Below the pieces are notes generated by a model. That model searched no databases and was not told where the DNA came from. It saw only the letters and a program-made list of their open reading frames with translations. Source: SHZL01 sp963815185 (GTDB lineage: Bacteria > Pseudomonadota > Gammaproteobacteria > Xanthomonadales > SZUA-36). Taken from it: a stretch of DNA of 64,000 nucleotides. Shown here piece after piece: positions 17,744-27,886 of this stretch (within the stretch, counting starts at the first letter, position 1; each line of letters starts with the position of its first letter). Position numbers and translations under genes: made by a program. The stretch is from the NCBI GenBank assembly GCA_963815185.1, contig CAWFGC010000011.1:467175-531174 (forward strand), given 5' to 3'.

Positions 17744-18922
17744 CTAGGCTGGTAATTCGACGGCAACCGCGACGGCTTCGCCCCCGCCCAGGCACAAGGT
17801 GGCGACACCGCGCCTGGCGCCACGCCGGCGCATGGCGTGAATGAGGGTGACCAGAATGCGTGCGCCGGAAGCGCCCACCGGATGGCCCAGGGCGCAGGCG
17901 CCGCCATTCACATTCACTTTGGCGTGATCCAGTTTGAGGTCGGTCATCGCTGCCATGGTGACGGCAGCAAAGGCTTCGTTGATTTCGAACAGATCGACAT
18001 CGCGAATTTTCCAGCCGGCTTTTTTCAGCACCTTGGCAATGGCTTGTGACGGCGCCGTGGTGAACCACTCGGGTTCCTGCGCATGGGTGGCATGCGCAAC
18101 GATACGCGCCAGGGGTTCGATGCCGAGTTCTGCCGCCTTGTCAGCCGTCATCAGGACCATTGCGGCCGCGCCGTCGGAGATGGAGGAGGAATTGGCGGCG
18201 GTAACCGTACCGTCTGCCTTGAATGCGGGGCGCAACTGGGGAATTTTCTCGATATTGCAGCGCGGCGGCTCTTCGTCCTGGTCATAGACGGCTGAACTGT
18301 GGCGGGTTTTCACCGCAGCCGGGGTAATTTCATCAGCGAAATCGCCCTCGGCCATTGCGCGCTGGGCACGCTCGACCGAGGCAATGGCAAATGCGTCCTG
18401 TTGTTCACGGGTAAAGTGGTAGCGGTCGGCGCACATTTCACCAAACACCCCCATCATCTTTTCGTCGAAGGGGCTCTGCAGTGCATCAAATAACATGTGA
18501 TCCAGAACCCGGCCATGGCCCATGCGCATACCGGCGCGCGCCTTGCGCAACAGGTAGGGCGCCTTGGTCATGGATTCCATGCCGCCGGCAAGAGCGATCT
18601 CGGAACTGCCGGCTTTGATTGCGTCGTGCCCCAGCATGACGGCTTTCATGCCGGAGCCGCAGACCTTGTTGATCGTCGTGCAGCCTACGCTAACCGGAAT
18701 GCCGGCCTTTATCGCTGCCTGGCGCGCGGGCGCCTGACCCAGGCCGGCTGATAGTACGCAGCCCATGATGACTTCACTGAGATCGGCCCCGCCGATACCC
18801 GACTGCGTTAGCGCGGCCTCGATGGCTATGGCGCCGAGATCGGTGGCGCTGACCGATTTGAATTGGCCCTGAAAGGACCCGATGGGCGTGCGCTTGGCGC
18901 TGACGATCACGATTTCGGGCAT
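17744..18922 (-). CDS. acetyl-CoA C-acyltransferase (thiolase)
   Basis: The protein is a 392-residue thiolase with the acyl-accepting Cys88 in NKVCGSGMKAVM, His347 in GGACALGHPVGASGAR and Cys377 in CLGGGEA. These are close to the Zoogloea biosynthetic enzyme positions 89/348/378. It could make or cleave acetoacetyl-CoA, the end product of leucine breakdown, or act in beta-oxidation; sequence alone does not decide. AGGAG precedes the ATG. It is preceded by a 321-base gap holding a repeated GCACTGCAGCA element. Confidence 0.92.
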   Translation of the reverse strand: MPEIVIVSAKRTPIGSFQGQFKSVSATDLGAIAIEAALTQSGIGGADLSEVIMGCVLSAGLGQAPARQAAIKAGIPVSVGCTTINKVCGSGMKAVMLGHDAIKAGSSEIALAGGMESMTKAPYLLRKARAGMRMGHGRVLDHMLFDALQSPFDEKMMGVFGEMCADRYHFTREQQDAFAIASVERAQRAMAEGDFADEITPAAVKTRHSSAVYDQDEEPPRCNIEKIPQLRPAFKADGTVTAANSSSISDGAAAMVLMTADKAAELGIEPLARIVAHATHAQEPEWFTTAPSQAIAKVLKKAGWKIRDVDLFEINEAFAAVTMAAMTDLKLDHAKVNVNGGACALGHPVGASGARILVTLIHAMRRRGARRGVATLCLGGGEAVAVAVELPA

Positions 18923-19243
18923 ATTCAGGACTCCTGTGGTGGGCTCAGTTGCGTTGCCCGTCTTTGGAAAAACGGCAAGATAACGGCGATCGACGAAGGA
19001 TATGCGCTGGTGTCGCAGATGCCCGTATGCTTCCCATGCTTATATCTTTGTCTTGTTTCGAATGCATTCAAGTTGCCAAATAGCGCAAGTTCAGTATCTA
19101 AGGCTTGTACACGAACTAACCGAACTTTGCGCACTGCAGCACAATTTGTCTTGACCCTGGTCAACGGGCTGTGCAGTTAGGGCATTGTATGGAGAAGCCG
19201 GGTATAAATCACGCAAATTTTCTGCACTGCAGCAAAAGCCTTT
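18923..19243. promoter_or_regulatory. intergenic region with two GCACTGCAGCA elements
   Basis: The gap between the isovaleryl-CoA dehydrogenase gene and the thiolase gene, both on the minus strand, contains GCACTGCAGCA at 19131-19141 and again at 19224-19234. The second is embedded in the palindrome CTGCACTGCAG. Identical spaced copies upstream of the thiolase suggest an operator. The regulator is unknown; acyl-CoA- or PHB-responsive repressors recognising CTGC-N3-GCAG-type sites are one possibility. No gene is seen here. Confidence 0.4.
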
Positions 19244-20401
19244 TCACAGGTTGCCCAGCAGCTCCCTGCCGATCAGCATTTGCCGGATTTCATTGGTGCC
19301 GGCGCCAATTTCATATAACTTGGCATCGCGCAGGATGCGGCCGGCGGCATAGTCATTGATGTAGCCATTGCCGCCCAGCGCCTGGATCGCTTCCAGCCCG
19401 GCCGTCACCGCGCTGCGTGAAGCGTGCAACAGGGCCGAAGCGGAGTCGATACGTGAACGCCGGCCGCGGTCGAAATCCTCCGCAATGCGGTAGGCATAGG
19501 CGCGCGAGGATTGCAGCGCGGTATACATGTCCGCCACCTTGGCCTGCATGATGCCGAACGAGCCCAATGGCCGGTCAAACTGCTTGCGCTCGTTGAGGTA
19601 GGGCAGCACCAGATCCATTGCCGCCTGCATCAGGCCAATGGGTCCGCCGGACAGGACCAGGCGTTCGGTATCGAGACCGCTCATCAGCACGCGCACGCCC
19701 TGATTGACCTCGCCGAGCACGTTTTCCAACGGGATCGGGCAATTTTCGAACAGCAATTCGCAGGTGTTGGAGCCGCGCATGCCCAATTTGTCCAGTTTCT
19801 GCGCGGTGGAAAAGCCTTCCATGCCTTTTTCGACGATAAACGCGGTGATGGCGCGCGAACCGGCCTCTTTTCCGGCGGTGCGCATATATACAATGAGTAC
19901 GCTGGCCTCGGGGCCATTGGTAATCCACATCTTGCTGCCGTTGGCCAGCCACACGCCATCGCGGACCTCGGCCCTGCAACTCATCGAACCGACCACATCC
20001 GAGCCCGCGCCGGCCTCGGACATCGCCAGCGCACCGACCGCTTCCCCGCTGCACAGCCTGGGCAGGTAACGTTTTCGTTGTTCGTCGTTGGCGTTTTTGT
20101 ATAAATTGTCCATGGCGAGGTTGCTGCATGCGCCATAGGACAAGCCCACCGAGCCCGAGGCGCGCGAGATTTCCTCCATCGCCACCAGGTGGGCCAGATA
20201 ACCCAGGTCCGAACCGCCGAATTCGCCGGGTACGGTCATGCCCAGCAAGCCCAGTTCCCCCAGTTTGGGCCACAGATCCTGCGGGAAATCGTTGCGCCGG
20301 TCGATTTCCGCCGCTCGCGGCGTGATTTCCTGCGCGGCAAAACGGGCTACCGTTGCACGCAAAAGTTCGAGGTCTTCGCTCAACGGCATCGAGATGGTCA
20401 A
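19244..20401 (-). CDS. ivd: isovaleryl-CoA dehydrogenase
   Basis: This FAD enzyme oxidises isovaleryl-CoA to 3-methylcrotonyl-CoA in leucine catabolism. It shows the acyl-CoA dehydrogenase signatures ALAMSEAGAGSDV and NGYINDYAAGRILRDAKLYEIGAGTNEIRQMLIGREL. It also has GLDTERLVLSGGPIGLMQAAMD, in which the Glu in 'GLD-x-ER' is the IVD-specific catalytic base position. TTG 20401 is chosen because GGGAG lies 6 bases upstream; the ATG at 20389 has no visible ribosome-binding site. The product is 385 residues. It works directly before MccB in the pathway. Confidence 0.92.
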   Translation of the reverse strand: MTISMPLSEDLELLRATVARFAAQEITPRAAEIDRRNDFPQDLWPKLGELGLLGMTVPGEFGGSDLGYLAHLVAMEEISRASGSVGLSYGACSNLAMDNLYKNANDEQRKRYLPRLCSGEAVGALAMSEAGAGSDVVGSMSCRAEVRDGVWLANGSKMWITNGPEASVLIVYMRTAGKEAGSRAITAFIVEKGMEGFSTAQKLDKLGMRGSNTCELLFENCPIPLENVLGEVNQGVRVLMSGLDTERLVLSGGPIGLMQAAMDLVLPYLNERKQFDRPLGSFGIMQAKVADMYTALQSSRAYAYRIAEDFDRGRRSRIDSASALLHASRSAVTAGLEAIQALGGNGYINDYAAGRILRDAKLYEIGAGTNEIRQMLIGRELLGNL

Positions 20402-20637
20402 TTGCGGCTCCCGGCTGAGGCAGGTTTTGAAGCTGAATCGGCCCAATATTATAGCCCATGGGCACGGGCTCAGGCCCGATCGACGGCGGACCGGAGTCAC
20501 GGCAAGCGTGCACGGTTCGGTCGGCAACATCAATCGGCCTTCATATCAATATTTTAGACAAAAAAGACGCCCGGCGGTGTGATAGTTTCGTGATTATTCG
20601 GGTCTACTATCCGATTCCGGCAGAAGAGGAAATCGAA

Positions 20638-20878
20638 TTGACCTATACGCAACAAACCGAGCGGCGCCGCATTCTCATCATCGAGGACGAGCGCGACCAT
20701 GGTGCGGGCGGATATCGGACTGATGCAAAGGGTGTTGGAAAACCTGTTGCGCAACGCCATCATATTCACGCCGAGGGGCGGGGCAGTGACGATCAATCTG
20801 CAGCCGAAGCCGGGGACGGTCAGCGTCGCGGTGGTCGATACCGGCTGCGCAGGCGGCCTGAAAGCCGCCGGTCCGTGA
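20638..20878 (+). pseudogene. two-component-system remnant (response-regulator start joined to histidine-kinase ATPase fragment)
   Basis: From TTG 20638, preceded by AGAGGAAATCGAA, 20 codons read as the beginning of a response regulator (RRRILIIEDERDH). Beyond about 20699 the reading frame changes and encodes ADIGLMQRVLENLLRNAIIFTP, a histidine-kinase N-box, followed by VTINLQPKPGTVSVAVVDTGC, the G1-box region. It ends at a TGA at 20878. The receiver domain, the dimerisation helix and the rest of the ATPase domain are missing, so a large deletion has fused the two ends of a former regulator-kinase pair. Confidence 0.7.
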
Positions 20879-20885
20879 CAGGACG

Positions 20886-21497
20886 CTAGGCGGAAGCGCT
20901 GGGCCGCGCCTTGACGCGGTCGTACCAGGCCACGATGTTCTTGTTGTCCGGGTTCAGGGGTTGACCGACCCGGCCGCCAAACTCGAGGAAGGCAAACAGC
21001 AGGATATCGGCCAGCGTAAACCGGTCGCCGCAGACGAACTGTTTGCCCGCCATCTGGCCGTCGAGCCAGGCAATGCGTTCCTGTGCCAGTTGCTTCAGAT
21101 CGGCAGCAGCATGCGGAATGGTTCTGATGCGGTCCTTGAACAAATCCAGACCTTCACCGAAGCGGAAGCCGTTGCCCATCGGTTCCGCGATCTGCAGGTC
21201 GATGCGCCGCGCCCACATGCGCGTTTCGGCGCGCTCTTCCGGCGTCGTTCCGATCAGGCTGGACGGTCCGTTCTTTTCTTCCAGGTATTCGCAAATCGCC
21301 ACGATCTCGGCCAGGAATGTGCCGTCATCGAGTTCCAGTGTCGGCATCTGGCCCGATGGGTTGCGCTGCATGTGGGCTGCCTGCCGGTTCTCGCCTTTCA
21401 TCAGGTCGACTTCCTGCACCGGCATGCTGATGCCCCGCTCGGCCATGAACATTCGGACCGCTTTGGGGTTGGGGCCTACAGAATTATAGAATTTCAT
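20886..21497 (-). CDS. glutathione S-transferase family protein
   Basis: The 203-residue protein has an N-terminal thioredoxin-like half (MKFYNSVGPNPKAVRMFMAERG, then NPSGQMPTLELDDG with the cis-proline, and LAEIVAICEYLEE contacting glutathione). The C-terminal half is all-helical, with the N-capping motif GDRFTLADILLFAFLEF. It probably conjugates or reduces glutathione adducts; the substrate is unknown. It is convergent with the two-component remnant and lies downstream of the M16 peptidase on the same strand. Confidence 0.9.
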   Translation of the reverse strand: MKFYNSVGPNPKAVRMFMAERGISMPVQEVDLMKGENRQAAHMQRNPSGQMPTLELDDGTFLAEIVAICEYLEEKNGPSSLIGTTPEERAETRMWARRIDLQIAEPMGNGFRFGEGLDLFKDRIRTIPHAAADLKQLAQERIAWLDGQMAGKQFVCGDRFTLADILLFAFLEFGGRVGQPLNPDNKNIVAWYDRVKARPSASA

Positions 21498-21551
21498 TTC
21501 AGTCCTCGAACTAGCTGTTTGTGAGTGGGGCGCGTGAATGCGTCACGCCGA

Positions 21552-24497
21552 TTATTCAACCACCTCGAATCCCTCTGCGTCCAGCTCTTTGATCGGCCAG
21601 TGCAGTTGCTCCAGTTGCGGCCGCAGCTTGGCAGCGTCCCCCACCACGATGATGGCCACGTCCTGTGGGTGCAGCAATCGGCCGGCCAGCGCATTGAGCG
21701 TTGCGCGGTCGGTGTCCGCGAGCAGTTTCTTTTGCTGGCTGCGGTAGTCCAGCGGCAGGTCGTAGATCAATATCCGGGCCAGCAGTCCCAGTTTGCGGGC
21801 GGGTGTTTCGTAGCTTAGCGCGTCGCTCTGCCCGATGGCGTTTTGCATGTATTGGAACTCTTTTTCGGTCAGCCCCGTGGCGGCAAAATTCTGCAGTTCG
21901 TCCAGGACTTCCGTGATGGCCTGGCCGGTCGCGTCCTGGTTGATTTCCCCCGAGAACTCGAAGCTGCCGAATTCCTGGCCACCGTCGAAACCGGTGTAGG
22001 CGCCGTAGGTCCAGCCTTTTTTCTCACGCAGATTGAGGTTGATGCGGCTGTCGAAATTACCGCCCAGGGCAAAGTTCATCAGCCCGGCGCGGTAATAGTC
22101 ACCCAGTGCGTCATAGGGCAGCGAGGGTTGCGCGATGCGTACACTGGACTGGCTGGAACCGGGCTTGTCGATCAGGTAGATGGTGCGCCCGCTGATGGTG
22201 CGCAAACCGTCAATGCCTTTGCGCTCGACCGGGCTTACCGCCAATTTGCCCAGACCGGCAACGACACGGTCGATGTCCGCCTGCGGCAGGCTGGTGCTGA
22301 CCAGCACACCGTTCATATGCCGGGGAATATTGGCGGCATAAAATGCCTTGACGTCCGCGAGCGTGATGCCGCTCAGCGTCGAGGGTAAGCCGCTTTCGGG
22401 ATAAGACAGAGGATGGGTCGGTCCGGACAGGACGGCATCGGTCGCGCGGCTGGCCAATGCGGGCCCGGACTTTTGCGCCTGCAGCAGCGCTTCCATCGTG
22501 CGTGACTTGACCCGTTTGAAATCTTCCTCGCTGAAAGCCGGTTGCAGCAAGCGCTCCATCAATAGCGCCATGGCTGCGTCCAGGTGCTTGGCCAGCGTAT
22601 TTACCGTGATGGCGGTTTCGTAGGTGGTCGAATTCACGCTGACGCTGGCGCCGATGCGCTCCAGTGCTTCGCTGAATTCAGCGGCGCTGCGCTGCTGTGT
22701 GTCTTCGTTCATCAGCGCCGCCGTCAGGCTGGCGAGTCCGGCTTTGCCGGCAGGCTCATCCCGCTGGCCCATGGCGAACAGGACTTGCAAGGTGACGGTG
22801 GGGGTTTCGTCATTGGATACACTGAGCATGCGTACGCCGTTGGCCAGATGGCTGTCCCGGATCGCCGGCAGCCGCAAACCGGGATTGATGCCGGGCGTTG
22901 GTTTCACGCTGCGGTCGAAATCATCCTTCACCGTTCGCAGGGCGGGGGTGTTCTGCGGCACCGGCGGAGAAACCGAGGGCGGTATCTTTTCGGCCGCGCC
23001 GCCGGGCGCAATTTCGGGCGTGACATAATTCGGCTCCCTCGCGGCCATTTCTGCATGGCCGGCGGGCACCACACTGAGCACCACGGCCGGAGCGTGCTCG
23101 ACATACTGACGGAATGCCCGGGTCACATCCTCGGGCTTGACCGCCGCATAGCGTTTGAGATCATCCTGCACGGCTTTCGGATCGCCGTTGAACATCTCGG
23201 AAAAAGCCAGCGCGCCGACTTTTCCGGCGACACTTTGCATATCGAAAATGCGCGAGGATTCAATCTGCGCCTTGAACTTGTCGAGGTCATCCTGGCTGAC
23301 GCCGCGCGTGCTGAATTCGCTCAAGGTATCCCGGATGGCCGTCTCCATCTGCGCCAGGGTTTCACCGGAACTCGGGTTTTGCACCACGATGAAGGCCATT
23401 TCGCAAGCCAGTTCACGGCAGGTGTGGCTGACATAGACACTGACCGCGCGCCCGCTTTGCACCAGGCGCTGGTACAGCAGCGAGGTTTTGCCCTGGCCCA
23501 GAATCTTGGCCGCGGCATCCAGCGGCGCCTCGTCCTTTTCGTAGTAATACACGGTGGGCACGAGCAGCGCGATGGCGGGCAGGTGAATATTGTCTTCCAG
23601 CGTGACGTAACGGTCGCTGTCCAGATGAGCCGGTTCCTTGGGCAGCGTAGCCACTTCCGGGCCGCTTGGAATCGGCCCGAAATACTTGGCCACCCATTGC
23701 AGGGTCTGTTGCGGGTCGATATCGCCGCCGATCACGAGTTGCGCGTTGTTGGGGCCGTACCAGCGCAGGAAGAAACGCTCCAGATCGTCCAGGGTTGCCG
23801 CGTCCAGATCTTTTGGCCAGCCCACCACCGGCCAGGAATAGGGGTGGTCGGGTGGGTAGAGGTTTTCCATCATCACCTCGGAGACGCGCCCATAGGGCAC
23901 ATTGTCCACCCGCTGGTTACGCTCGTTCTTGACGGTCTCGCGCTCGTTTTCGAATTTCTTTTCATCGACCGCCTGCAGCAGGAAGCCCATGCGGTCCGCT
24001 TCCAGCCACAGCGCCAGTTCAAGCTGGTTGACCGGAATGGTTTCGTAATAATCGGTGCGGTCGGTATTGGTCGAGCCGTTGAGCGAACCGCCGGCGTTGG
24101 CGATGATCCTGCTGAACTCGCCATTGGGGACATGTTCGGAGCCTTCGAACATCATGTGCTCGAAGAAATGGGCGAAGCCCGAACGTCCGGGCTGCTCGCG
24201 GCTGGAGCCGACATGATAGGACACATCGACATTGGCCAGGGGGTCGGAGTGGTCTTCATGCAGGATCAGGGTCAGGCCATTGTCCAGCCGGTACATGGTA
24301 TAGGGAATGGAGAAATCGCCGTTCTCGCCGCGATAGTCTTCCAGCAGGGTCACACCCGCGGGCAGCGCGGGTTTTGCGGCGCTGACTGCCGGTTGCGCGA
24401 CCGGGGAACTGACCGTGGCGTCGGTGGCGGTATCGCACGCGGCCAGCGCGAGCAGGGCGGTAACAAGGAAAGCGATCAGACGCAGCCGCTTGAGCAT
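21552..24497 (-). CDS. M16 family metallopeptidase, lipoprotein
   Basis: This is a 981-residue inverzincin with a lipoprotein signal (LVTALLALAAC, lipid-modified Cys21), so it is probably anchored in the outer membrane facing the periplasm. The N-terminal M16 domain has the inverted zinc motif HFFEH (His110, Glu113, His114) and the distal glutamate segment KFENERETVKNER. A second, inactive M16 half follows from about residue 540 (RLPAIRDSHLANGVRMLSV), as in pitrilysin/PqqL-type fused proteases. The ATG at 24497 is preferred over one 18 bases upstream because GAGGT precedes it. It degrades peptides; targets are unknown. Confidence 0.92.
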   Translation of the reverse strand: MLKRLRLIAFLVTALLALAACDTATDATVSSPVAQPAVSAAKPALPAGVTLLEDYRGENGDFSIPYTMYRLDNGLTLILHEDHSDPLANVDVSYHVGSSREQPGRSGFAHFFEHMMFEGSEHVPNGEFSRIIANAGGSLNGSTNTDRTDYYETIPVNQLELALWLEADRMGFLLQAVDEKKFENERETVKNERNQRVDNVPYGRVSEVMMENLYPPDHPYSWPVVGWPKDLDAATLDDLERFFLRWYGPNNAQLVIGGDIDPQQTLQWVAKYFGPIPSGPEVATLPKEPAHLDSDRYVTLEDNIHLPAIALLVPTVYYYEKDEAPLDAAAKILGQGKTSLLYQRLVQSGRAVSVYVSHTCRELACEMAFIVVQNPSSGETLAQMETAIRDTLSEFSTRGVSQDDLDKFKAQIESSRIFDMQSVAGKVGALAFSEMFNGDPKAVQDDLKRYAAVKPEDVTRAFRQYVEHAPAVVLSVVPAGHAEMAAREPNYVTPEIAPGGAAEKIPPSVSPPVPQNTPALRTVKDDFDRSVKPTPGINPGLRLPAIRDSHLANGVRMLSVSNDETPTVTLQVLFAMGQRDEPAGKAGLASLTAALMNEDTQQRSAAEFSEALERIGASVSVNSTTYETAITVNTLAKHLDAAMALLMERLLQPAFSEEDFKRVKSRTMEALLQAQKSGPALASRATDAVLSGPTHPLSYPESGLPSTLSGITLADVKAFYAANIPRHMNGVLVSTSLPQADIDRVVAGLGKLAVSPVERKGIDGLRTISGRTIYLIDKPGSSQSSVRIAQPSLPYDALGDYYRAGLMNFALGGNFDSRINLNLREKKGWTYGAYTGFDGGQEFGSFEFSGEINQDATGQAITEVLDELQNFAATGLTEKEFQYMQNAIGQSDALSYETPARKLGLLARILIYDLPLDYRSQQKKLLADTDRATLNALAGRLLHPQDVAIIVVGDAAKLRPQLEQLHWPIKELDAEGFEVVE

Positions 24498-24677
24498 GGA
24501 ATACCTCGTGTTCATGAATCAGTGAGTCGAATGGGGTGGCTGAATGGGCAGGCGTAAAATGATAGCGGGTTTATAATGCGGCTGCCCATGCCAGAAGTCT
24601 GACACGGGGAATGCGCCGAGGTTCGGATGAATGCCGGCTCGCGCGCTCGAGCGTAGCCTGTAGCCGAGAGGATCATC

Positions 24678-25709
24678 ATGATGCAGTCAAGCACCTGGCA
24701 ATTCGATGCCTATGGCCCACCGGGGCAGGCCCTGGCGTGGCGTGAACAGGAATTGCCCGAGCCGGGGCCGGGGCAGGCCTGGGTGAAAATCAAAGCGATC
24801 GGCATGAACCGCTCCGATTTGAACTACATCGGCGGGCACTACTTTCCGGCAAAGCATTTCCCCAGTTGTGTCGGCACCGAGGCAGTGGGCGAAATCATTG
24901 CGCTGGGGCCGCCGGGCCGGGGCAAGGCAGAGCCGCTGGAGCATTTGCAGCTAGCCGAAGGGGACCGGGTGGGCACACTTACCTTGCGTATCGATGAGGC
25001 CGCGATGGGTGTTTACCGCGATGTCGGCTTGTACGACCAGGCGGCCCTGGCGCCGGTGCCCGAGGCCTACTCGGATGAAGAAGCTGCCGCCTATTGGGTG
25101 GCCATCCTGACCATGGGCGGAGCGATGGAAATGGGCGGGCTCAGTGCCACAACGGCCGCAGGGAAAACGGTGCTGATCACCGCCGCCGCCAGCGGCATGG
25201 GCGTAATGGCCTTGAAGTTGGCGAGGCTTTGGGGCGCGAACACCATTGCCACCACGCGCAATCCCGCCAAGGTCAGTGAACTCGAAGCGCTCGCCGGCCA
25301 GGTGTTGGTTTGCCAGGATAGCCAGAGCCTTGCCGATGGGGTGCACAAGCTGACCCAGGGCCGGGGCGTCGATTGTGTGCTGGATCCGGTGGGGGCAGAA
25401 TATTACCCGGGGCTTCTGAAGGCCCTGGCGCGCGGGGGCCAGATCGTCAGTTACGAATGCATCACCGGCACGCAGGCCGGCCTTTCCATCATGGACATGA
25501 TGATGAAAGATGCGAGCTTTCACGGCTTTACGGTGTTCCGGCCATTTGCCAACCCGGCCTTGTTGAACCGGCTGGTGGCCATGGGTCTGGATGATGCCGC
25601 GCCGCTCAGGCCACTGATTTCCCGCAGCTTCGATTTGGCCGAGGCCCCACGGGCGCTGGAAGTTTTGGGGCGTTGCGAGCATGTGGGAAAATTGGTGATA
25701 AGAGTTTAA
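24678..25709 (+). CDS. zinc-independent MDR oxidoreductase (quinone oxidoreductase-like)
   Basis: The 343-residue medium-chain reductase has the N-terminal GroES-like fold (VKIKAIGMNRSDLNYIGGHY, SCVGTEAVGEI) and a Rossmann domain (VLITAAASGMGVMALKLARLWGANTIATTRN). The zinc-binding cysteines of alcohol dehydrogenases are absent, pointing to a NADPH-dependent quinone or enone reductase. GAGAGGATCATC precedes the tandem ATGs. It is divergent from the M16 gene. egtB starts 30 bases after its stop, so the two may share a transcript. Confidence 0.88.
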   Translation: MMQSSTWQFDAYGPPGQALAWREQELPEPGPGQAWVKIKAIGMNRSDLNYIGGHYFPAKHFPSCVGTEAVGEIIALGPPGRGKAEPLEHLQLAEGDRVGTLTLRIDEAAMGVYRDVGLYDQAALAPVPEAYSDEEAAAYWVAILTMGGAMEMGGLSATTAAGKTVLITAAASGMGVMALKLARLWGANTIATTRNPAKVSELEALAGQVLVCQDSQSLADGVHKLTQGRGVDCVLDPVGAEYYPGLLKALARGGQIVSYECITGTQAGLSIMDMMMKDASFHGFTVFRPFANPALLNRLVAMGLDDAAPLRPLISRSFDLAEAPRALEVLGRCEHVGKLVIRV

Positions 25710-25738
25710 CGACAAAGCAGAGAGCCAAGGAGCTATCC

Positions 25739-27037
<1,299 letters not shown>

Positions 27038-27073
27038 CCAAGGGGAAATTAACTAGGGGGAATTTATTTAAGG

Positions 27074-27104
27074 ACGGTGGGGGACCGACCCGTCCCCACA
27101 CCGT
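27074..27104. repeat. REP-like imperfect hairpin after egtB
   Basis: ACGGTGGGGGAC pairs with GTCCCCACACCGT across a short loop, just after three degenerate GGAAATTAAC-like direct repeats that begin at the egtB stop. Such GGGGAC/GTCCCC stems are typical of REP-type elements. No T-tract follows. Confidence 0.45.
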
Positions 27105-27158
27105 ATATCCCGACACACATCGTCGGGTGGCGAGATAACTGGTAGTCGGTCGAAAAAA

Positions 27159-27198
27159 AGCGCGCAGTCAATAGAGCTGCGTCCACCGACTGCGCGCT
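27159..27198. repeat. 11-bp perfect inverted repeat with an overlapping alternative stem
   Basis: AGCGCGCAGTC (27159-27169) pairs exactly with GACTGCGCGCT (27188-27198). A mutually exclusive stem is possible between AGTCGGT (27144-27150) and ACCGACT (27185-27191). No T-tract follows. Between egtB and 27495 no gene is seen. Confidence 0.45.
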
Positions 27199-27442
27199 AG
27201 CGTACTCCTAAAAATGAATTCATGCAAATTTGGCTAAAAATGCCGGAAAAGTACATGAAAAATCGTTAAAAGCAAGGATTTACAGATTCCCGTTGCTAAG
27301 TGCTAACCCTATCAACAAGTTGGTGATGACTCTTCAGGATTATCTTGCGAAGAAGCACCCGGGATGTGAAAGACCATCCTTTCGGTCTTACCGATACCCG
27401 CCGCCCGCAACAACGTCATCCCACACCCCATTTATAGGCGTC

Positions 27443-27464
27443 ATCCCAGGCGAACGCCTGGGAT
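27443..27464. repeat. short perfect palindrome, dispersed-repeat type
   Basis: ATCCCAGGCG, a 2-base loop and its exact complement lie inside a GTCATCCC...GGGATCCAG context. This is the layout of short dispersed bacterial palindromes such as the ATTCCCGCG/GCGGGAAT class. A partial second GTCATCCC lies 25-30 bases upstream. Confidence 0.5.
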
Positions 27465-27495
27465 CCAGGCAGTAAAGCCTCAACAGCGGAAAAGA

Positions 27496-27774
27496 TCAGT
27501 GGGTTTTGTCGCCGAGACGATTCAGGGCTTCTGCCTCGAACATGGCCAGGAGTTCGTTGACTTCAGCTTCGATGTTCCCGCCGGGCTGCTTCTTCGCTTT
27601 GCGGATTTTCTCCGCCTGCCGGCGAACTTTGCCCAGGGCATTCAACAGCCAGGCGCGATCCTGGTGCACCGCGAAATGCCGCCAGCTAACGCAGCCCTCG
27701 ATTTCCCTGGCTTCGTGTCTGGCAGTGATTTCCTTTAGTGATCTGACCCGTTCGTTCTTATATTCCTTTTTCAT
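27496..27774 (-). CDS. hypothetical small basic protein, 92 residues
   Basis: The frame starts with ATG preceded by AAAGGAACCAGC, a good ribosome-binding site. It encodes a charged, mostly helical protein (MKKEYKNERVRSLKEITARHEAREIEG, ALGKVRRQAEKIRKAKKQ, VNELLAMFEAEALNRLGDK). No signal peptide, membrane segment or known motif is seen. It is divergent from icmF. The family is not recognised. Confidence 0.6.
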   Translation of the reverse strand: MKKEYKNERVRSLKEITARHEAREIEGCVSWRHFAVHQDRAWLLNALGKVRRQAEKIRKAKKQPGGNIEAEVNELLAMFEAEALNRLGDKTH

Positions 27775-27886
27775 GCTGGTTCCTTTAACGTTCTGGGCAT
27801 TGACCCTGATGCCGATGCAATGAGAATTTTACACGAGTCTCAAGGTACAATAATCATTTTGAACTGAATTAAATCTTCGAGAGCCG

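Noticed and set aside
22584..24557. Plus-strand frame of 657 codons opposite the M16 peptidase
   Set aside because: Antisense shadow of a GC-rich gene; the minus strand has the HxxEH motif and lipobox.
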